Assembly (NCBI GenBank): GCA_947623455.1
Contig: OX392538.1
Location: forward strand, 4,774,001-4,838,000
DNA: 64,000 nucleotides
Source of the DNA: Mimachlamys varia
Taxonomy: Eukaryota; Mollusca; Bivalvia; Pectinida; Pectinidae
Direction of reading: 5' to 3'
In this document: positions 43,924 through 56,290 of the stretch, piece by piece
Numbering within the stretch: position 1 is the stretch's first letter
How the letters are laid out: each line of letters opens with the position of its first letter
Notes under the pieces: generated by a model
What the model saw: the letters and a program-made list of their open reading frames with translations, nothing else
Databases searched by the model: none
Told to the model about the DNA's origin: nothing
Made by a program: the position numbers and the translations under genes

Positions 43924-45610
43924 TTATTGTTCTGCAGTTGTACTGATAAATTCACTCTCTGTGAGGTATTTATAATTCACCACAGCCACAGTACACGTCG
44001 TTATATTAGCATACTGGACCATCTTGATTAGCTTTGTCCACGTATCGGTTTCTACGTCATATTTATACAGGTCTTTTGTTTCCACGTGTCTTGAGCGTCT
44101 GCCGGGCCGGCCAAATACTCTGACGCCACCACACACATAAATGACGTCATCAATAGCTGTGACGGCGGTGAATTTTCGCTCGTCAGGAAAGTCACATCCT
44201 CGTTTCCATTTATTTACGGCCGGGTCATATATATCTACTGTAAGAGCGTTTTCGTGTTGGTGGGAGCCACCTACTATATAGATTTTATCGCCAATCACCA
44301 TGGCGGAGGCTTCCACACGAGGTTTCGGTAATGAGCTGGTCACGATTGCCCAATGTCCACTCTTCAGATCGTATCGAAAAAGGCATTCTAACATTTCGTC
44401 CATGACATCCTGACCACCGAACACGAAGAGCCCGCCGTCGTGGGTAGCGGATGTGTGATGGTACAGTCGTAATGGCATTGGCTCTAAAAGACTCCATTTA
44501 TTGATCTCTGTGTCGTACACCTCTAGACTGTCGAACGTTTCACCCTTCGGGAAGGTAGGCTTACCTCCTGTCACGTAGATCTTAGAACCTTCCGCGGCGG
44601 CGGAGAACGCACATCGTGGGAAAAGCATGTGCGCACGAGGTACCCACGAACTCGTCTTTTGGTCGTACAGATACACAGCGTCAAGAGCAGGACCAGCGTC
44701 CTCAAAATGATGGTTTTCGTAAAATATCCCTCCAAGAAAATAAATATATTTCCTTAACACGGTAACCAACTGAGAGTAATCGAGTTTGAACTTGAAATCA
44801 AACGTTGGATGTGGTTTTATCCCAAAGTAATTCTTGCGCGTTTCGGGGTCGTGGGCTGTGAAGGAGCGTTCTGTGGGACCAAAAGCTCCGCCGCTAAACA
44901 CGATCAAATTCCTAGAAAACATCCCAAGTCTTCGTTTACCGGATATCTGAAATTCGTATTCCTCGTCCTCCACGTCCCTCACGTTGATTCCGTCAATGTT
45001 ATCCATGGTACAGGAGTTGAAGTAGGACAATACAGTCCTACTGAACGTGTCATAGGACAAGAGAGGATTTGTGGCCACGTTCGTCAAATAATAATGCTTT
45101 TCTAAAAGCGGGAGTCGGACATGTTTAAAAAGTCTACCGAGATGATGTTTTCTCGCCTCGATGTCGAATTCCACCCACTGAATCACAGCCTCGTACACAG
45201 TTTCCTCCAGCTCGATGTCTATGTCATCTCGCGAGATTAGGAACTCTAAAAATTCCACATCAATACTTGAACAAAAATGATCCATTTTACAAATATCTGT
45301 GAAGTTTTCCGTAACGAAAGTACTACATAGTGCCTTTAATCTTTTGTTGTAGTGGTATGAGCTAAAGTTATACAGATCCAGGCAATTGGTTAGACTTATC
45401 TCCCGTATCATGTGATCTGTACACATATCAATGAGCGGAATCATCTGGAATAGGTTGGCCGCTATATACAGGTTCTGTACGTTTTCGTCGTTCACCACAA
45501 TTACACCCGAATACATGTAATCCAATATGTCTTCCATCACTTCCGGTATGACGTCATGCATGGTTATGATCTGTTGTTCTGATTCCTTTACTTGACTTGT
45601 AAACATGGCC
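43924..45610 (-). CDS. Kelch-like gene, exon 2
   Basis: Begins after the acceptor TGTCTGTTTATAG and runs to TAA. It encodes 561 residues from AMFTSQVKESEQQ. An in-frame ATG lies in the intron at 45624, but it would delete the conserved front of the BTB fold, so it is not the start. Confidence 0.93.
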
Positions 45611-46687
45611 CTATAAACAGACATATGAGTACCATGAACTACACAATCAATGTGATCATGTTGTACACTAGAATTATGATTAACTGCAAACGTATATATT
45701 TTTCGCGCTTCAAGCTAAATTATGTTTGTGCTAATTACAGTATCTGTATATTGTGTTCTGAAGAAAGTAAATAGAGTATGATTATATTATAACATATTTA
45801 ATATTGGCTATGTCCTTAAATTGAGTACGTCAAAATAAGAACTTTTACAGCATTTTGGAAAGAAATTTAAACATTTGTGTCCCGAAATTTCTTCCATTTC
45901 TACGAATATAAACACATTATGTAATATGTACATACGTTTTAGACCACATTAGCTGTACACGAAGAGTGCTAGTTTTGGCCGATTAAAATCTTCCGAAACT
46001 CGTATTAAAAGTATATCATGCGTTTCAGGTCACAATTTAAGACATACTTTTAATCCGTTTCCTCAATATATAGCTGAGCATCTTAGATGTTAAACATAGG
46101 TTAATGTGGGTTTTGAAAGTATCAATCAATTGGATGATTTATCATAGATACATTTATTGTTAACGACTAGCTAGATTCTATTTTTATTTCTTTCGTTTCT
46201 TGACAGACGACTGTGACTGAAAAACAAAAATGAAATTGTTGTAATCTTTTTTAATCTCGATTTTTTAATTAACATGTCATTACCAAAAGACGACTTCATG
46301 CTTTGTTTTTGACTTGCCGCATACATAATAGATCATTTCATCTGCCTACTTGATGTCTGTCGCACCTAGCCGTGGGCGACTTACCAATTCCCAGTATCAA
46401 TTTACCCTGTGTGTGGCAGGGGAGTACAGCTAGGTAAACCTGAGGACAGTTACATATGTATGTACAAGATCAGAGAAACAAAACGCGATATTCCCTTTAG
46501 TCACACTATTGTTTTGACATTTGATTTACCGGAAGTAAGGACTTGTTGCAGCTAGGACATTTCTGTTACACGGGAACTTCCGGTCCCCAGCAACCAGTAT
46601 GACGTCAGTTAACGCTCCTTGGCGGTAAAACTGATACAGTCCCTTCAGTAGTATTTCCTGGTGGTCTCGTAGTGACGAGGTCGCCAT
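43924..46687 (-). CDS. Kelch-like protein (BTB-BACK-Kelch), two coding exons
   Basis: Exons 46687-46530 and 45610-43924 join across an Arg codon (CG plus G) to give 614 residues. A BTB domain lies at about 25-125, with LTDVILVAGDRKFPCNRNVL then AATSPYFR-AMFTS across the junction. BACK follows to about 235 (DIDIELEETVYEAVIQWVEF). Six Kelch blades, the first degenerate, run from about 290 (FSGG, YFLGG, YVTGG, FVFGG, YIVGG, YVCGG). Such proteins usually act as substrate adaptors for Cullin-3 ubiquitin ligases in the cytoplasm; the substrate is unknown here. Length is typical for the family. The poly(A) word AATAAA overlaps the stop codon. The paralogue is not assigned. Confidence 0.95.
45611..46529 (-). 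other. Intron of the Kelch-like gene
   Basis: A 919-bp AT-rich intron with donor GTAAAT and acceptor TTTATAG. A GTAAGT at 46379-46384 on this strand is unused in the model. Confidence 0.8.
46530..46687 (-). CDS. Kelch-like gene, exon 1 (start of BTB)
   Basis: It opens with GAAAATGGCG and encodes MATSSLRDHQEILLKG, LTDVILVAGDRKFPCNRN and VLAATSPYF, the standard N-terminal BTB strand and helix set. It ends at TTCCG|GTAAAT. The frame and residue pattern fit the second exon exactly. Confidence 0.92.
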
Positions 46688-46951
46688 TTTCTCACTCTGT
46701 TCAAATTGTAAAATATCATTTATTTTTTATAGAGTTTCACAATGTCAGAAGTGTTCATAAGCTTTTCTGTTAAATTTCAGTTCACCCATTATATGAAAGC
46801 GTTATTTTTATTGCTGTGAGAAATAACAAAATTAGACTCTGCAAGTTAAGCTCTAGCCAATGAAATTATATATAGGATAAAAAAGTTATGAATATAAAAG
46901 GCTCAGCATTGTGCTTATATGTGTACATATCAAATCGTTAAAACTATTTAA

Positions 46952-47306
46952 AGGCCCAATATACGTAACTTCAGGATTTGTTTTTGTGATTCTGAAAAGT
47001 TCTGGAAAAAATCCAGTTGATAACCATGCAAAAATAAGCCTAAAACGAAGTAAACCTGAGCGGTAACTAACAAGAAATAATTCAGGAGGGGCCCACTTCA
47101 ATAACAAGCTGAAGTTAGAATACAGTTCAAAATGGACGCGTGTTTACAAATACCAAGTTTCAACTGCCGTACCGGTTACCGCGTAAGAATTCATCTTGAA
47201 TATTGCTGATATCAGTTAATCTTAACTAAATCTATAAATATCAAAATTTATTTGGCTTGATTTTCACTTCACGTTTTGCCGAAAGTTACGTACGTATATT
47301 GGGCCT
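46952..47306. mobile_element. piggyBac-type MITE with TTAA target duplication
   Basis: A 355-bp element bounded by TTAA at 46948-46951 and 47307-47310. The ends AGGCCCAATATACGTA are perfectly inverted for 16 bp, then continue after a 4-bp indel (ACTT). It has no coding capacity. It lies about 270 bp upstream of the Kelch-like start codon. Confidence 0.88.
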
Positions 47307-47310
47307 TTAA

Positions 47311-48500
47311 AAGCACTTTCGCTGTTTGCTACTTTTACATCTTCATTTAGAAATTTTGGGTTGGATAGGGGACATTGTCACCGTTCTGATTTGTAACACT
47401 CTTTCTGATTGGATATATTGCCAGGGTATATAGTTCTATAGCTCCCATACTCTGCTGAGGTCTATACAAGCATGTGCGAGGGGAGATAACTGAAACTCAC
47501 GGCATTACTTCTGAGTTTGAGTTACGTTTTCTTGTGCTATTTGAACTTTTAAAATTAATCACCTGTTGACAAATATTGATTTTAAGACTACATCATTGTT
47601 GTGATTTAAGTGACACATTCATTCGTTTAAAAGTACTTGTTTTTGCAAAAATAAAAATCTGGTTTGGGTTTAATAATATAATATGTATGCCATACTCAAC
47701 AACTTTTATAAACTTAAAACTAACAAAACAGAAGTATCAAAGAATGTCAGGGTGACAAATTCGTTATATCTAAAATAGGGAGTCTGTGGGCTCACAACCC
47801 GGAGATAATTAATCAAACACTTTAAATCCATATTTTAATAGGACAGAAAAATTCGCCTTGTACGTGAAACATTTAATCTCGTTGCTATAGAAATATATGG
47901 TAAGACAGTCTTAGCTATGAAAATGTGAATAATCCAAACGCATTCTTAATGCATTAAATATGTTTGATAACGAATAAGATCCAACAGTCTATACCTTCTA
48001 TATATTATCTAAGTTTATAAGATTTCTTTTCAGTTTTTCATTTCTTAAAAGGTTATTCGATAGTTGATACATTACACAACAAAGGATGTGTACTTTTCTA
48101 TCAACAAACAATAATCATACTTTTTATTAGAAATTACGACTATATTCCGGATATATTGTAAGCACTATATATCTTTGGTCACAGGTTGCATTATGTAATG
48201 TATTCGTATTTTGGCAGTCGAGCTAGTTGTTGGTCCAAATGTATTACACCGTTTTGTAAACAAAGACTTATATATAGAAAAGACGTGCTTCATTTTTAGT
48301 ACCTTGTTAACATATGTCATCACATACTTATAATTATTGTACTGCAAAACTAATACGAAAATAATCTCAAAACTATTCAACGCCTTACCTGTTAAAGCAT
48401 AATATGTCTTAAATGTCACACTCCTCGTTCGTACGTTCGGGTATTTCTTTCAGATAATCCTGCTAGATTCACGTGTACAATCATTCTCATAGGACTTCTA
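47311..48500. other. No gene recognised
   Basis: AT-rich unique sequence; the minus frame at 48165 has no recognisable domain. Confidence 0.4.
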
Positions 48501-48524
48501 CACTAACCGGCTAGTATTTCGAAG

Positions 48525-49101
48525 ATGCTGAATATGGCTGCAGCATGTAGCTTATATTGGGGTCCCCGAGAGGGGTTTTGTGTGTTATATGGGGGTCCCC
48601 GTAAGGGGAAATGTGATTTACTGAAATGTTTGTACATGGATAATACAGTGTATGGGAACTTCGTAATTGTAACATGTTCAAGTCATGAAATATATACGTC
48701 CGTTCTGTAACGGGAACACAATAGGGGTGACATTGGGATGAAACGTGTGTGTAGTCCACCCCTTGATCGCGGTAGGGAAGTCTCGTTGTTCATGCATTGT
48801 TGTCATACATAATATTAATAACATCAGACATATGTCAGATAGGCATGTATGTTTACACAAACACGGGAGGGGGTCGTGACAAGGGGTCTGGTTGATATAT
48901 GACGGAGAGAGTGAAGGGAGGCGGCAAAGGTGGGGTCCTATAGGGGCGGCTAAGTACAAATGTAATAGTAATATCAGTTACATGTGTGTACCCATTGGTA
49001 GCCTCGTAAACAGTCGGGGCTGTAAAACAGCTCAGGTACTGAGTCTGAACGAGTACCTCCCCGACGATATAGTTCAGGGTATAATGCACGGACTGGATTG
49101 A
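48525..49101 (+). other. GC-richer segment with short plus frames, possible last exon
   Basis: A small direct repeat (GGGGTCCCCGAGAGGGG and GGGGTCCCCGTAAGGGG) lies at 48558-48611. At 49040-49101 the plus strand has AAAACAGCTCAG| followed by an open VLSLNEYLPDDIVQGIMH frame to TGA, which could be a terminal exon. No partner exon or family is recognised. Confidence 0.2.
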
Positions 49102-50100
49102 TATTTCAAACATTCTTTATTATAAAGACTTGCTGTAGTGTGCTGTGTATAAAGATATGTATATTAAAGATGATTAATTATCTACAAAAGAAAATTATTT
49201 ACAATTCAAAATTCCACATTTTTTGTGATTGTTTGATATAGAAGTGACTTCCCTTGTACATGTACATGCATTTTAATTCTTACCCCTAAAGAGTTAAAAG
49301 TATTGTACGGTAAACATCCATAAAAGCAAAGCTCATCACACACTTAAATGTACAGTAATTATAAAGATTATCATAAAATGTTCGGTAAATACCCATGCTT
49401 TAATTACAGATAAGAGTATAAAGTACGGTATATACCCTTAAAGGCAAGGGATAATATATAATTTACGGTAAATGTCCATGAAAACAAAGGTAAAAGGCAG
49501 AGTCGTCAAGAGGTTAACCCGTTATAATATCTAGTAGTAATTATACACTTTAGTTAGATTTATGCTTGTCCATATGAACAAACAAATCTTACTTAATAAG
49601 TAAACACAAATTAATACTTTGACAAGTTTGACAGGGTTCAAAGTTGGATTATGACATAAATAATTAAAATGAATCAAAATTCGATCGTCCATGAATTTGA
49701 AATGAATAAGTGGGTCATCATCAGATCGAACTTGACCTGCACATCATATCATAAAAGGCATCAACTACATTGTACATGCCCCGGCCTTTTCATGGTAACG
49801 CCATAAAATATGGGGAAAAACTTCAAATGAGAGCTGTGAATTCTCCACATGTGTACGTACTAACCTCACATAACTCTCGTACTCGCTGTCTCGTTAGTCT
49901 AACGTTATAGTTACCCTCCTCACAGAGATCAATCGAAAGCCTCTAGCTACATTCTACTTTCAAGTTATTCGTTGTTTTAAGATGTTATTGGTCAAAATTG
50001 CAAACCATAAATATTACTTCTGATGCGAAATAATGCTTAGCATCTATACGTCCTATTACCAACAGAAATAGACAACACATATTCTCTAACTGTAAGAGGT
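49102..50100. other. No gene recognised
   Basis: AT-rich unique sequence. Repeated short words (GGTAAATRCCCATG-like) occur between 49300 and 49500 but do not form an array. Confidence 0.4.
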
Positions 50101-50108
50101 ATGCCTTG

Positions 50109-50117
50109 TATAAAAGG
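50109..50117 (+). promoter_or_regulatory. TATA-box-like site
   Basis: TATAAAAGG, a full consensus. The next ATG frame starts about 150 bp downstream (50262, 102 codons, no recognised domain), so the site is only a candidate. Confidence 0.3.
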
Positions 50118-50569
50118 CACACAGCGCAGACGTACTAATAATCAGGAGGTCGTATTATCATCGGCCGAGTATTGTAATACAGATCAACTACGGCGGCCTA
50201 ATTCTGTAATTGGGTTTCCGACTAAGGGATTTGTGACGTCCACATTTATAATACCTAAACGATGTATTTAACTGACTATTTTATGCATGTAATTTTATTT
50301 CAGCTCCTGTTGAATTTTGTGATGCGAATAAAAGTACTATTGCAAATTAATAAGACTATACAAATACAGTCGTCGCTGACGGTTTATTTTTTAATTTCTA
50401 ATGTTCCTAACGTCATGACAACACACATAAATTTACACATTTGCGCTGCAGACTCCTATATAAACATTACCAACAGAAATACTTTTCATACAAGTATATT
50501 AACATTGGTTTTTCATCCTTCCGTTGTAATGCAGTGCGAAGGCAAATGTTGTTATAAGTCACTTAATTA

Positions 50570-51931
50570 GACTGTTACAACATTTTCTATTGTGACGTCA
50601 TCAATCTCTATTGTGAAACATGACGTAACAAACACACACATGCTGCAACTTTTAAATTTAAATTGGCGCCAATTTTAATCAAATCAAGTCTAGTCCCCAT
50701 TGTCGTTTAAATAACGATGTAAATATCAGAAAATACTAAATTAAACAATTGGATTTAAGTCATTTTTTAATTTGTTTTTATAGTGCTATGAAAAGTCAAA
50801 GCATTACTTCCAATTCTTATACACGTAACAACGCAGTAGAGAGAAAACCGTGTCATAGCCGGAAAATGTCGAAATTTCACCGAGTGCCGTTCAATCTCAA
50901 AAAATTGATTATACAAAAACTAAAACTATATTATTACTATTTACTTCACACACACCAAATCAAATCAATCAGTCTAAATGTTAATTTCTATTGACATATA
51001 CCTCGAAGTGTGTTTCATGGTGGGTATGAACCAAGTACGCCTTGTGCTACACTATCACTAAGCAGTGACGAATGCCATTTTCATCAATGTGTCCAAGCAT
51101 CAGAATGTAAATGTATCGTATATACTATCTAATGAACACCAAAAGAGACAGTGACATTAACTACATCTGAAATGTTAAATAGATTATTCACAGTTTACCT
51201 GTACATGTATGTAACTATTAAATAAACAAGCTTCCGTGGAAGCATTGATAACAGGTTGAACGAGATAAGTGTCTATTATACCAAGGAAGGCGTACTCTCG
51301 TTTCCATGCAAGGCAAAAACTAAAATCTTGTTTGATTTTCTGAGAAAATTTTACATTGTCGTTTTTTTTTTTATTTAAGAAAGCTTTTTAACTTGCATCG
51401 TCAGCTTGATATGTTATGAGAGTTACGTCCCTTCCAATATAGGCACTTGACTTGCGAAATTGAGTTATAGTGTACAGATGTAGAGTTTTTATTTGTTCAA
51501 CATTATGCCAATTTTAGGTCAAATTTACTCAAGCAATTAATGTTTTAGCAAATAACAACAACATTAGCCTTCACTATACATTACAATGGAAGGATGTAGA
51601 TCAAATGTAAATACATTTAAGCAAAGGATGTTTTATCAAAAGTTATTACAGTCCTATAACACACATTGCTGCTATTGATGACAAATTTAACAAAGCCCAG
51701 TAGGGCTTTATGTAAGTTTGTCAGCAATAATAATGTGTGTTATAGGACTGTAACAATGTTTGCTAAAATGTTTATTATACATGTATATATTTTACATTTT
51801 GATAGAATCATTGTGCTTTATTTAGTTATTTCTAACTGATTTTACACAGCAAATCAAGTGTAGACCACAATGAAATTGATGACGTCACAATAGAGATCGA
51901 TGATGTCACCATAGCAAAAGTTGTTACAGTC
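50570..51931. mobile_element. 1.36-kb element with ~52-bp terminal inverted repeats
   Basis: The left end GACTGTTACAACATTTTCTA, then TTGTGACGTCATCAATCTC, is inverted at 51878-51931 with a few mismatches. The interior holds a fragment of the GGCGCCAATTTTAATCAAAT MITE family near 50665 and a long hairpin at 51643-51755. No transposase frame is seen, so it would be non-autonomous. Confidence 0.7.
51643..51755. repeat. Long hairpin (~53-bp arms)
   Basis: The left arm TTATTACAGTCCTATAACAC runs to AAAGCCC. The right arm GGGCTTTATGTAAGTTTGTC runs to ATAGGACTGTAACAA. The ends repeat the GACTGTAACAA word of the enclosing element. Confidence 0.8.
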
Positions 51932-53574
51932 TGAGGCACTGGTGTTAAGGATCTGCTCATGTGAGGTTTCAATCACGTTCAAATCTCGTTTTGATCTCAT
52001 ATAAGATATTTTTGTAATATCTAACAATTTATGGCAATTTTGAAAATTAATATTTCTGTGTGTTCCTTCTCATTCACAAACAGCCAAAAATTCTTGATTT
52101 TTGTGCTTGATTGATCATTTAAAATCGTCAGTGTGTCGCCATTTTTCATTGCAGCAAGTTCATTTTTTGCTGTACAACTTCTTTATGTTCATTATAAAGC
52201 AACTATAATGCAACAAGATATGTTTTCTTACATTAAAGGTATGTTTTTAAGATATTTGGTGTTATTGAAGCGATTTTTATTTTTGACTCAAGAATAGTGA
52301 AAATAGCAGATTTGATAACGGGACAAAAAAACAAGCCCGCTACCCCCCAGTTTTTATGACTGCTATAGAATAACAAACCCATTTCCTTTTGATCTGCCAA
52401 ATATCTAAAAATGTTAGTCGCCAGATTTGTTTTATAAAGCATTAAATCTGCAAAATATGAGGAAAAATGGAGTATTTTCTCTTTAAAATAATGGGTAGGG
52501 GTAACTAATTTTTTCTTTTTAGTTAAAAGAACTTTTTTCTTCCATATTTAATAAGAAAATACTATTTGTCAATTCTGCAAACACTCATACATATGATCAC
52601 AAATCTGGAAGATATTGAATGAAATTTTCCCGCAATTGGCCAAAACAGCATTTTTCACATAAATCACGTGTTTTGCTCATTTTGGTATCTTTGACCGAGC
52701 ATAACACAAAAACGTGTTCACTACCATATATTTCTTTTTGCATTTTCTGCTATGCAATGAACTCCCCTTTCCAAAAATGCATATCAGAAAGAAAAAAATT
52801 AGTCGTCAGAAAATTTCGACTTTTCATAATTGAAGATCCTTAACTTTGTGTCAATGGGAACATGTATATGTAAACGGTTTGCCTCTGTACATGTATATCC
52901 TTTCGGTGATCATATAAACGGGTTTTTTGTCTGCTCAGGTGTTTTCCATTGTTTGGACCGAACTTTTCGGGGGAATTATTTTTCATGAAACATGTATTGG
53001 ACGATTTTTTCCCCGATTACAAGTGGACAAATAGCATAATCATGCTTAGAAATAGCCCGATTTGATTTACCAATATTCATTTTCAAAAGCGAGTGATTTT
53101 AAAACAATAGCAAGCTATTTCTTATAGGCGAATGGATAATATACATGTATCAGTAGATAATTACAAAGTTATCTAATAAAACCTTTACATATATGTACGT
53201 ATTATTTTTTTTGTCATTTCGAGAAAACTTTTGTAACCTGACCTATATGGAGCTCTGTTCAAGCGTGTTTTGTTAAATCATTCCTGCCTGAATATCACAG
53301 TGTTATACCGTTAAATGATGGATTGTTATTGTCGAGTGGGGATATTTATTAACCTCACACATTTTATTTATTTAAAGTTAGAATGAAAAATTAGTGTGTA
53401 ATTGTTTAATCGATCTATCATGTTGATTTCAATCTTTTGACTATTGCTGTTTTGTCTTGACTTATAGAGATCGATTTAGATAATGGACGAGGTCACATCA
53501 TAACTTCTATCACCAAACAATTTTCAAAGCCTTACTTATAATTGCATTTTGAAGGCGACTTTTATGGATTTGAC
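51932..53574. other. AT-rich stretch, no gene recognised
   Basis: Very AT-rich. The frames at 52233 (minus) and 52619 (plus) look random. Confidence 0.4.
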
Positions 53575-53745
53575 CTAGATTAACATGGCAGGTGTCGTCC
53601 ACGTGACCTAGATTAACATGGCAGGTGTCGTCGATGAACCAGGTCTCCGTGTAAACCTTTCCCTCTGTTCTAACCATTTTGTCCTTATTTCAATCGATTT
53701 CAAGTTCGGACTATAGTTTTGTTGACGCTTCGGTATTCTCTTTGT
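53575..53745 (+). mobile_element. Penelope-like element tail E
   Basis: Contains a 30-bp direct duplication (GACCTAGATTAACATGGCAG) and then the family tail: GTCTCCGTGTAAACC, AATCGATTTCAAGTTCGGAC and GACGCTTCGGTATTCTCT. Confidence 0.7.
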
Positions 53746-54129
53746 TTTTTTTTAATAACACATGCGGACTGCATTGGCTCTTATGCCAGTACAAAAACCA
53801 TTCTAACTTTGTTCAATATGTGCATCTAATTGTTTATATAAGAATTATTTTATAATCTGAAGCGTCTATGCCGACGCCGACACTCTCACAACAGCCTCTC
53901 GCGTCATCTAAATGTTTCCTTCTAACGATAACCAAACGTCACATGAGGCGCTAATTTTTAAGCGTCACATAACACTGATCAATTTGCCTTTGCATTTCTG
54001 ATCCCGGTTTGATCAACGGTCCTAAGTTAAAACAATACGTTTTGCATTAAAATGTTATCAAATGCTAGTATACAGTCGATATGAATACAATTTGGGTGAT
54101 TGATTAATATAATTTCGCGACATAAATAT

Positions 54130-54845
54130 TTATCTGCCAACCAAATTATGCCGGAACGTACAGGGGATTGGGATCTTCACTTACAGACGGTCCAAGAAAT
54201 GATGCCGTTCTTTGCTGCATCCTGCCACAATCTATACACGAAGTCCGCATATATGTACATGCATGCATTTGAACAGGAACACCCTCTGACCCACAAGGAA
54301 TTTCAAGCAGGACACTATGTTATACGCAAAAGTGATAGGTATTGGGCTGGGCTGGACCACCGATTTGGTAATTGAACAAGTGTTAATGAGGAGTGTAAAG
54401 ACAACTGGTGGTTGAAAAGAGGTCGCGGGATAAGCAAGGGTCAACGAGCAAAATGGCTTCTTTCCATGCCGTCATGCCAGAAATGTCTAGCGCCGTGCTG
54501 TAAGGGACTAATATTTTTTACTACAACAGCGCCCGACACAAGGTGAGAGGACAAAAAAAGAAAGAGAGAGATAAAAAAGATATGTTGCTATATCGCAACT
54601 TCCTTGTGGACTGAAATCTTTTCCGAGATGATGCTCATTTGCACAATACTGAGACAGGAGAAGCTGCCAACGGAGAAGTGAATGTAGACAAGGGTCTGAA
54701 AGTCGGGAAAAGATCCTACAATATATGGAAGGTCGGAGTGCAGCTGACCATATATTCATAAGAAGCGAGAAGGCAGTTACCAAAAGTACTAAGTCCACAA
54801 TCAAGGTAGACATGAGACCATCCATGTTGACCACTCCCAAATACT
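54130..54845 (+). pseudogene. Decayed copy of an uncharacterised multi-copy invertebrate gene family
   Basis: Shifting frames give, in order, GDWDLHLQTVQEMMPFFAAS, HNLYTKSAYMYM, FQAGHYVIRKSDRYWAGL, DLVIEQVLMRSVKTTGG, HNTETGEAANGEVNVD, then RSAADHIFIRSEKAVTKS and VDMRPSMLTTP. I recall these blocks in this order from unnamed, highly repeated predicted proteins of molluscs and cnidarians. At least three frame changes and several stops show it is dead. Function is unknown to me; the copy number suggests a mobile origin. Confidence 0.65.
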
Positions 54846-55800
54846 AATTTCTGCAGCAAATGGTCTTGGTGAGGACGCCTTCCATGTATTGAATATGAAC
54901 TGAGTAGTTATAGTCAATCGATACCGATTCATCTGGTCTCCCACGACCTGCCATCAGCCGTCGATGCTATATAAGGATTGATTCATCCCATCCCACCACT
55001 CGGTCAAGTCCATTTTTTATTCGATTTCAGCTTACTACTTCATAACTTTCCTTGGACAAGAGGGTCACTATTCTCCGGAGTTTGTCCATCTACAAAGGAC
55101 ATAAAAGCGTTGGTGCATAGGTTATCTTCCCAGAGGTTGGCGTTCAGACCCAAAAAATATATCTTTGGAGAGCAAACCTAAAGTGCATGAAAATCTTCGC
55201 TTTATGTATAATATATGTATAAGCAATGTTTATCTTTAAGACATTCCTTAAATTATATTGTCAATGACTTTTGATACCAATGCTTATCTCATTGTTTTGT
55301 AGCAGAAATCGTTTGTGTGCAATGTCCTCATTTTATCGTATTGAGAACCAAGTAGAAATGTTTTTTTCCTTTTTTTTTAAAGATATCTTTAAGGGGTAAT
55401 GGTTTGTTATCAAAATAATGATAACAAAGATAGCCAAGATGGGAGCCTTTTGTGAAAAAAATAGTTGTGGTACAAATACCATAGTTTATAATCCATTTAC
55501 TTCAGTAAACGGACAAACAATGCAAACTAATTGGAATTCAAACCTAGAAAACGACTCGCAGTGCAGTTTATGCATGTAGTTTCGGCTGACAAATGTTGTT
55601 TGTACTTAAAAAAAGATACACGTGTAACAGCCGTACTGGGTCACCTTTTGACCAGTAAACTGGGTCAGAAGTGAATGTTTTAAAATCACGATAATGTCAC
55701 GTGCTATTAGGCGTGACACGATGCATCAGACGTAAGAGTTTGCCTGGTGTAAAACTTATTAGTGGGTGTTTCGTACTTTCAGGTGTTGATTTTCTTTGTC
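54846..55800. other. No gene recognised
   Basis: A 67-codon plus frame at 54978-55181 (IKALVHRLSSQRLAFRPKK) vaguely recalls an LTR-retroelement RT segment, but not enough to call it. The rest is AT-rich. Confidence 0.35.
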
Positions 55801-55865
55801 CCAATCAATGAGGCGAGACATTTACATTATCATGAATGAAACATAGGTGGGAGGTTTATATAAAG
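55801..55865 (+). promoter_or_regulatory. Candidate CCAAT/TATA promoter
   Basis: CCAAT at 55801-55805 and TATATAAAG at 55857-55865 are about 55 bp apart, a normal spacing for an animal core promoter with a start near 55887. No coding exon is recognised downstream. Confidence 0.3.
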
Positions 55866-56039
55866 ACACTGAACTGTCACCTGTGGTGTTTTATTCATGA
55901 TACTGTTAAGTATGATTGACCGTTGAATTAGAACACGTAATTGTAAATAAATGTATTATAAAGTATTAATATGCAACGTGCAATGTGCTGAGCCACATTT
56001 TTATACTTTTGGAGCAAAGTGGCTTAATTGAATATGGTT

Positions 56040-56290
56040 GAAGTTTTTGGGCAAGTTTTGTGTGTGTATTGTTGTATTGGCCACCACTGGGTACACTCTT
56101 TACTGTTCCATGGTGTCTATTTCGCTATATTTCAGTGTGCTAGCACTTTAAATCGGCAAAAGATCCTAAATCGCAAAGAGGCTTACATGAACATACCGCG
56201 GCCTCTCGAATACACTGGCTCCCAACACACGCACTCACATTGCATACATCGGGAGGCCATTCTTCGATAACCCCAGCTGTAAATAGGAGG
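56040..56290 (+). mobile_element. Dispersed SINE-like repeat, copy 1
   Basis: Shares CTTTAAATCGGCAAAAGATC, GAGGCTTACATGAACAT and CTCGAATACACTGG with the sequence at 61430-61560, and CATCGGGAGGCCATTC-type words with 61090-61190. The head is not clearly tRNA-like. Confidence 0.5.

Noticed and set aside
48510..49113. Several minus-strand frames of 80-93 codons
   Set aside because: They overlap each other in different frames and show no domain or consistent splice signals.
54978..55181. Fragment of an LTR-retrotransposon reverse transcriptase
   Set aside because: Only a vague resemblance over about 20 residues; no catalytic box or neighbouring pol domain.
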